A DNA stretch of 64,000 bases from OLB7 sp966250335 (GTDB taxonomy: Bacteria; Bacteroidota; Ignavibacteria; OLB7): contig CBINGZ010000002.1 in assembly GCA_966250335.1 (NCBI GenBank), positions 124,001-188,000 of the forward strand, read 5' to 3'. The translations under genes were made by a program, and so were the position numbers. Positions 58,844 through 64,000 of the stretch are shown here, in pieces (position 1 is the first letter of the stretch; every line of letters starts with the position of its first letter). The notes under the pieces were generated by a model. That model did not search any database, had not been told where the DNA came from, and saw only the letters and a program-made list of their open reading frames with translations.

Positions 58844-60043
58844 TCACTCCCGCCACAGGCGCGTCCCGGGATAAAAGGCGTGCCACGAGAACCAGAAATG
58901 GTTGACGGAGACGACAGGCGTCAGACGCTCCCCGCTGCTGCCGGCCCCCGCGATGCTCCACGTCGATCCCGTTCCCTTCTCGACGATCGCTCCCTCGCTG
59001 AACGTGAAGTTCATGATCCGACCGTCGAGCTCGCGGCTGAAGGCGGCGGCGGTTCCCACATCCCGTCCATCCTCGATCATGTAGGCGTCGAGCGCCGAGG
59101 CGGTGCCGGGGGTCCAGAAGATCACGATCGGACTTCCCCCCACCGTGTCCTCGATGAGATGTCGCTTCCGGAGCAGTTCGTAGGGATAGGCGACGCTCTC
59201 CCCGTTGAGGGTGACGCCGAGCACGCGGGCCATGGGAGGAAGGGAGGCGGGAGGCTCCGGCCCGTCGTAGAGGAAAGGGCTCGATTCGATATTATCGTAT
59301 CCGACGTAGGGATTTCTGCCGTACTCGCGGGCGTGTCCGGTCTCCTCCGAGAGAACCTCCGCGCCGGGATACGCGAGCTTGAAGGAGGCCCAGGAGAGGA
59401 TCGTGGCGGGGAGCGGGGTCAGGCTGCGGCCGGCATGGATTCCCGCCACGGCTTCTCCCGTCGCCTGCTGCCACCAGCTTTCGGTCTGCCGATCGTACAT
59501 GATAAGGTTGCTCCTCCGCAGCCGCCCGGTGGTGCCGAACTCCAGGACCGTTCCATCCAGGCGGCGGTCGAAGACGATCGCCGTATTGCAGAGAGGACAG
59601 TAGGTGACGATCACCGGAACGCCTCCCAGCGAATCGTTCACGATCTCATGCCACGTCAGGATGCTGAGGGGGTACGCGCGGGTCCGCCCCCCGACGGTGA
59701 GGACGACCACCGGATCGTGCGGGGCGCGCCACTGATCGGCGTCGGCCGCCGCGACGAACTTCGGACCGTCGATCGACGGGATGCCGTCCCTGCCGGGGCC
59801 GCCCGATCGTACTTCGGAGTAGGGAATGGTACGTCTGGAGAAGTCCGTCGTGAACGACCCCTCGGCTCCCTCCGGCGGCGGTTCCGGTCGCAGGGAGTCG
59901 GCGCGCTTCCCGTCGCTCGCCTCCCCACCTTCGCGCTGCGCGCACCCGACGCTCGTGACCGAGAGCATCAGAAGGAGAGTTGCGAGGAAGCGATATATAC
60001 GGAGAGCCGCATAATCGCTGGACGATATATACAGGGGAGTCAT
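58844..60043 (-). CDS. DUF3179 lipoprotein
   Basis: A 399-residue predicted lipoprotein (signal RFLATLLLMLSVTSVGC, lipobox SVGC). The mature region is a DUF3179 domain: YPLSILTWHEIVNDSLGG (in part), VIVTYCPLCNTAIVFDR, the family's CPLC motif, LRRSNLIMYDRQTESWWQQATGEA (in part) and RNPYVGYDN. The CPLC pair and the preceding histidine suggest metal or redox binding, but the family has no known reaction. ATG 60043 is the family start with a signal peptide, although the open frame continues upstream. It is convergent with the haloperoxidase-like gene; their ends share the terminator region. Confidence 0.85.
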   Translation of the reverse strand: MTPLYISSSDYAALRIYRFLATLLLMLSVTSVGCAQREGGEASDGKRADSLRPEPPPEGAEGSFTTDFSRRTIPYSEVRSGGPGRDGIPSIDGPKFVAAADADQWRAPHDPVVVLTVGGRTRAYPLSILTWHEIVNDSLGGVPVIVTYCPLCNTAIVFDRRLDGTVLEFGTTGRLRRSNLIMYDRQTESWWQQATGEAVAGIHAGRSLTPLPATILSWASFKLAYPGAEVLSEETGHAREYGRNPYVGYDNIESSPFLYDGPEPPASLPPMARVLGVTLNGESVAYPYELLRKRHLIEDTVGGSPIVIFWTPGTASALDAYMIEDGRDVGTAAAFSRELDGRIMNFTFSEGAIVEKGTGSTWSIAGAGSSGERLTPVVSVNHFWFSWHAFYPGTRLWRE

Positions 60044-60555
60044 GGCCGAAAGATAGGAAGGCCCGGCGGACCGACCGCCCGGCTCCTCCTGCAGCGCCTT
60101 CCGCACAAGATCCTCCCGGAAGGGAGCCGGCCACGGCCTCTTCATCGCACCACGAAGATTACGATTACCCCATCATCGATCGCGATACTTGCAGTATGAT
60201 ATATATGCGATGTATATTGCGTCCCTTGATTTTCGTCATCGACACGATCCCGCACAGCGGCATTATCCGTACGTAACAGTGCAAGCGTAAACTGCGGCGT
60301 TCCTCTGCCGATATCCCGCAACGATGAATATATCCAACCGCCGACGCCGTTCGACCCGAGTAACGACCGACTTCCGTTTCCCGATCAACCGATTCCGAAT
60401 CACTCGCTGACCCCCTCGTCTTCACGACGTTCGTGAGCGCGGCACGACCTGTAGCGTCCTGTCCGCCCGCCGACCCGGCGCAGGGGGCACTATACATTCA
60501 TCCACCAAGAACCACGGCGCTCCGCCGGCTGAGGCGACGGAGCGAAGGAGGAAGC
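60044..60555. other. Gene-free region before the ThDP enzyme
   Basis: About 510 bases with no supportable gene; the frames that cross it lack protein character. It is markedly richer in A+T around 60160-60260 (including ATATATATGCGATGTATATT), which suits the divergent promoters of the DUF3179 gene and the ThDP-enzyme gene. I see no terminator-like hairpin or RNA gene. Confidence 0.5.
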
Positions 60556-62562
60556 ATGGAAGCTGAGGCGAATCAGCCCACGATACGCTGGACCCGCGAT
60601 TACATCTTCGACGTCCTGCGCGATCTCGATATCCACTACATCTTCGGCGTCCCCGGAACGAACGAGATCCCGATCATCGACGGCACATCGTACGTCGAGA
60701 ACGACGTCCACTACATCGAATGTCTCCACGAAAACATCGCAATGGGAGCTGCGATGGGCTCGGCCCGCATGACCGGCAAGCCTGGTGTGGTGGTGGTTCA
60801 TGTCACCCCCGGCATCGCTCATGGAATCGGCAACCTCTTCAACGCATCGCGTTCCGAGACTCCGCTGGTGATCTTCTGCTGTCAGCAGCAGAACGAACTG
60901 GTGACGCAGGAACCGCTCCTGGCCTCGAACCTTGTCGACCTGGCGCGGCAGTACACGAAATGGGCGCATGAGATCCGCACGCCGGAGGAGTTCCCGCTGG
61001 TGCTGCAGCGCGCGTTCAAGGAGGCGATGGCGCCGCCGAACGGCCCGGTCTTCATCTCGATCCCGTGGGAGTTCACGATGCGCCGCATCGGTCCGGACGA
61101 CCGCATCAAGGGGATCACGAAGATCTCACCACGATTCACCGGCGATCCCGAAACGATAGAGCAGGCCGCGACCCTTCTGGCGCAGGCGAAGAACCCGATC
61201 ATTGTCGCCGGGGATGCGGTCGGCTATGCCGGGGCATGGCCCGAACTTCAGGAGCTGGCCGAGCTGATCGGCGCTCCCGTCCTGCTGCAGACCTTCAGCA
61301 GCCTTGCCAACTACCCGAACGACGACTACCACTGGCAGGGAGAACTCCCCGGAAGCCAGGGGGGTATGCAGGGGGTCTTCAAGGATCACGACGTCGCGTT
61401 CCTCTGCGGCTTCGGCCTGACGGCGCAGATCGCGGTCTTCAAGTATTCGGGCGGAGCGCTGATCCCCCCCGACGTGAAGCAGATCTATCTGACCAACAAC
61501 ACCTGGGATATCGGGAAGAACTACTACGGCGAGTCGGCGATCTTCGGCGACATCAAGGCGACCCTCCCTCTCATCAACGACCATATCCGGAAGAATCCCC
61601 CCGCGGATGCCGCGCAGCGGAACGACACCCTCAAGGGCCTCGACGCCGAGCGGCGCAGGGAGTGGGACGAGTATCTGGCCGAAGCGATGGCGCAGCAGGA
61701 GATATGGGCGGTCGTCATCGCCGAGGCGCTTCGCAAGGAGATACTCGGGCGCGGTCTGGAGAAGCAGTTCGTCTATGTGCATGAAGCGGTCTCCGACGGC
61801 GCGCCGTTCCAGTATCTCCTCCCGCTCGGCACGAAGGGAGCCGAGCCGATCAGCTACTACTGCGTGGCGGGGGGCTCGCTCGGCTGGTCGATGCCCGCCT
61901 CGCTCGGCATCAAGCTGGAGAACACCGGGTGGCAGGGGATCGAAACGCGCCTGGTCGTCAACGCGGTCGGCGACGGATCATCTCTCTTCTACCCGCAGAC
62001 ATGGTGGACGGCCGCGCACCGCAGGCTGGGGATCCTCTACATCATCACGAACAACCACGAATACCATACGCTCCAGCTCGGTCTGCAGCAGGTGATCGGC
62101 GCCTACGGCTCCGCCCCCGGCTACGAGTGGAACCCGAAGACGGACGACCCCGACTATCTCCGCATCCGGCGGCCGAAGCCCGACTTCGTGGCGCTGGCCG
62201 GAGCGCTCGGCGGTCAGCCGGGAGAGGTCGTTCGCGGACCCGAGAACGTCGCGGATGCCGTACGGCGCGGGATCGATCATGTGATGACGACGAGACAGTC
62301 GTACATCCTCGATATGAGGACCGCCCTGGAGACCCCCGCCGCCCCGGTCACCGACGAAGCGACGTCGGATGAGACGACGGCGACGTCGAACGAGGCGACG
62401 CACGAGGCGACGCACGAGGCCACGATCGAGCAGATGGTCGCGCGCTACGTCTCGCAGCCGCCGCTCGACATCTTCCATCGTCCCATGCTCAAAGGCGTGT
62501 CGAACAACGATGCATCGAACGGCGCGGCACCGGGGACGACGAACCTTCCGCTCATTTTCTAA
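60556..62562 (+). CDS. ThDP-dependent enzyme (acetolactate synthase / benzoylformate decarboxylase-like) with extended tail
   Basis: A 668-residue ThDP-fold enzyme. The N-terminal PYR domain has E59 (CLHENIAMGAAMG), the cofactor-activating glutamate. A central domain follows (PIIVAGDAVGYAG). In the C-terminal PP domain the ThDP/Mg motif runs from GDGSS (~472) to NN (~499). The best resemblance is to benzoylformate decarboxylase and IlvB-like enzymes, so it probably decarboxylates a 2-oxo acid or carries out a carboligation. Residues ~595-668 form a Thr/Glu/Ala-rich tail (DETTATSNEATHEATHEAT in part) outside the normal fold. AAGGAGG 5 bases before the ATG. The flavin amine oxidase gene follows after 60 bases, so the two may act in sequence. 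Confidence 0.9.
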   Translation: MEAEANQPTIRWTRDYIFDVLRDLDIHYIFGVPGTNEIPIIDGTSYVENDVHYIECLHENIAMGAAMGSARMTGKPGVVVVHVTPGIAHGIGNLFNASRSETPLVIFCCQQQNELVTQEPLLASNLVDLARQYTKWAHEIRTPEEFPLVLQRAFKEAMAPPNGPVFISIPWEFTMRRIGPDDRIKGITKISPRFTGDPETIEQAATLLAQAKNPIIVAGDAVGYAGAWPELQELAELIGAPVLLQTFSSLANYPNDDYHWQGELPGSQGGMQGVFKDHDVAFLCGFGLTAQIAVFKYSGGALIPPDVKQIYLTNNTWDIGKNYYGESAIFGDIKATLPLINDHIRKNPPADAAQRNDTLKGLDAERRREWDEYLAEAMAQQEIWAVVIAEALRKEILGRGLEKQFVYVHEAVSDGAPFQYLLPLGTKGAEPISYYCVAGGSLGWSMPASLGIKLENTGWQGIETRLVVNAVGDGSSLFYPQTWWTAAHRRLGILYIITNNHEYHTLQLGLQQVIGAYGSAPGYEWNPKTDDPDYLRIRRPKPDFVALAGALGGQPGEVVRGPENVADAVRRGIDHVMTTRQSYILDMRTALETPAAPVTDEATSDETTATSNEATHEATHEATIEQMVARYVSQPPLDIFHRPMLKGVSNNDASNGAAPGTTNLPLIF

Positions 62563-62622
62563 CTCCCACATAGTCGCACACACACTCGGCGGCGAGGTCG
62601 CCGCTCACAGGAGGATTGTTTC

Positions 62623-64000
62623 ATGGCCGATGAACGTATCGACATAGCCATCGTCGGCGGTGGCGTTTCAGGGGTCTACAGCGCCTGGCGGCTCAAGCAG
62701 GCGAGCCCGGGAAAAAAGATCGTGGTATTCGAGGGAAGCGGACATATCGGAGGACGACTTCTTTCCGTGCAGCCGCCGGATATCAAAAACATGGTGGCCG
62801 AGCTTGGGGGGATGCGCATTCTTCCCGCCGTGCAGCCGCTGATCAACAATCTGATCAAGGAGATCAACGCGGCGCTTCCGGCAAGCGAGCAGATCGAACT
62901 GTACGATTTCCCGGTAGACAAGCCGCAGAATATCGCATACCTGCGCGGCGTCTATCTGCGGCTCGCGGATTTCACGACCCAGCCGAACAAGGTCCCCTAT
63001 CAGCTCTCCTATCTCGAGAAGGGGCAGACATCGGGGACCATCATCGTCAACGCGATCGAACAGATCGTGCCGGGAATCACCGATAAGAACCTGAACGACG
63101 AGCAGCGTCGCGAGATGGCCCAGAAGGCGAGCTTCGCGGGGATACCGCTCTACAGGCAGGGTTTCTGGAATGTCCTGATGCGAGTTATCAGCGGCGAGGC
63201 GTACCAGTACGGCATCGACGCCGGCGGCTACGATTCCACCCTCAGCAACTGGAACTGCGCCGACGCGATCCCCTGGTACCTCTCCGACTTCGGCGTCGAC
63301 CCGGTCTACAAGGGGTTCAAGAAGGGATTCCAGCAGGTCCCCCTCTCGCTGGCCGAGCTCTTCAGGAAGGCCGGAGGCGATATCCGGCTCAACACGCAGC
63401 TCGACGGTTTCAACCGGACCGAGAGCGGGTTCGAGCTGCGGTTCAAGGATGGGACGATCGAGGCCGATACGCTGATCCTGGCGATGCCCCGCCGCTCGCT
63501 GGAGCTGATCGCGCCGACGAGCCCGCTTCTGGAGGAGGCTCAGGATCTGATCAAGAGCGTCACGCCGCGGCCGCTCTTCAAGCTCTTCACGACCTACACC
63601 AGCCCGTGGTGGCGCGCCGCCAGCTACACCACAGCGACGGGGGATCTCCTCCCGCTCCAGTCGGGACGGACGCTGACCGACCTGCCGGTACGCCAGACCT
63701 ACTACTGGCCGACCGACGAGGGAGAGCCCGCGACCTCCGGCCCCGCGATGCTGATGGCGAGCTACGACGACGGCACGAATATCGGATTCTGGGACGGCCT
63801 TCGTCCGCAGCGCCGCCGTGCATGGCAGCAGGGACTCGAGGCGCCGACGCCGGACGATCCGTTCATCGGAGACGACGACGAGGAGAACACGGACCCGGGG
63901 AACGAAGAGGGGAGCGTCTGGGGACAATATCGCGCATCGAGACGAATGGTGGCGGAGGTCGCCCGGCAGCTTCAGCAGATCCACGATCTCAACTTCACGC
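62623..64000 (+). CDS. Flavin amine oxidase / L-amino-acid oxidase-like protein, C-terminus outside window
   Basis: At least 459 residues; the gene leaves the window at its 3' end. The FAD-binding Rossmann motif is VGGGVSG (11-17), E37 closes the second strand and GGR is at 43-45. The LAELGGMRILP segment (AELGGMRILP) is typical of L-amino-acid oxidases and polyamine oxidases. It would oxidise an amine or amino acid, releasing ammonia and hydrogen peroxide. An acidic insertion near residue 405-430 (DDDEENTDPGNEEG) is unusual. CAGGAGG 8-9 bases before the ATG. It directly follows the ThDP enzyme, which fits amino acid to 2-oxo acid to aldehyde chemistry. Confidence 0.88.
   Translation, partial: MADERIDIAIVGGGVSGVYSAWRLKQASPGKKIVVFEGSGHIGGRLLSVQPPDIKNMVAELGGMRILPAVQPLINNLIKEINAALPASEQIELYDFPVDKPQNIAYLRGVYLRLADFTTQPNKVPYQLSYLEKGQTSGTIIVNAIEQIVPGITDKNLNDEQRREMAQKASFAGIPLYRQGFWNVLMRVISGEAYQYGIDAGGYDSTLSNWNCADAIPWYLSDFGVDPVYKGFKKGFQQVPLSLAELFRKAGGDIRLNTQLDGFNRTESGFELRFKDGTIEADTLILAMPRRSLELIAPTSPLLEEAQDLIKSVTPRPLFKLFTTYTSPWWRAASYTTATGDLLPLQSGRTLTDLPVRQTYYWPTDEGEPATSGPAMLMASYDDGTNIGFWDGLRPQRRRAWQQGLEAPTPDDPFIGDDDEENTDPGNEEGSVWGQYRASRRMVAEVARQLQQIHDLNFT

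Overview
This 64-kb window has no rRNA, tRNA, CRISPR array or phage genes that I could see. It looks like chromosomal DNA of a GC-rich bacterium from the Bacteroidota/Chlorobiota side of the FCB group, perhaps Ignavibacteria- or Kapabacteria-like. The grounds are exported proteins ending in type IX secretion (T9SS/Por) sorting domains, a TonB-dependent receptor with an N-terminal carboxypeptidase-like plug extension, a right-handed beta-helix family typical of that group, and many lipoproteins. Several genes carry clear AGGAG ribosome binding sites, which is unusual for classical Bacteroidetes. The assignment is an inference from gene content only.

Layout. 1-7.7 kb: a LytS/LytT-type two-component pair (regulator cut by the window edge), a T9SS cargo protein, an RsbU-like PP2C phosphatase divergent from an HPr phosphocarrier, a lipoprotein and an acyl-CoA carboxylase carboxyltransferase. 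8.1-18.4 kb: two paralogous AraC-type regulators flanking a RidA-family gene, a 1.1-kb gene-free stretch, then a co-directional run with six VOC (glyoxalase/dioxygenase-fold) genes, an ankyrin gene, a DUF899 gene, a ubiquitin-like MoaD/ThiS-type gene, an Asp-box beta-propeller gene and a DUF1579-like gene. 19.2-25.4 kb: a three-gene minus-strand operon encoding a Trypco1-like protein, a trypsin-like protease/TIR/STAND ATPase fusion, and a second STAND ATPase with a membrane segment, coiled coil and long TPR array. This matches the logic of NTP-dependent biological conflict (anti-phage or self/non-self) systems and is the most interesting locus here.

25.8-42.2 kb: housekeeping and envelope genes. 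These are a DEAD-box helicase with a very long disordered tail, lipoyl synthase with a two-lipoyl-domain E2 acyltransferase, a PD40/OmpA protein, a lamin-tail lipoprotein, a cytochrome c gene translationally coupled to a diheme/FG-GAP fusion, a 2-phosphosulfolactate phosphatase overlapping an M61 peptidase, an exported thioredoxin-like protein, a Bacteroidota family often labelled asparagine synthetase B, and HflX. 42.4-53.1 kb: a large surface/secretion island with a TonB-dependent receptor, two proteins ending in a shared tandem C-terminal module, and two T9SS cargo proteins.

53.1-64 kb: a repeat-rich gene-free kilobase with a nested inverted-repeat element and tandem 82-83-bp repeats that run into the 3' end of the purine nucleoside phosphorylase gene. 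After it come an outer-membrane barrel protein, a vanadium-haloperoxidase-like lipoprotein, a DUF3179 lipoprotein, and a ThDP-dependent enzyme followed by a flavin amine oxidase that runs off the window. The last two may form an amino-acid to 2-oxo-acid to aldehyde module.
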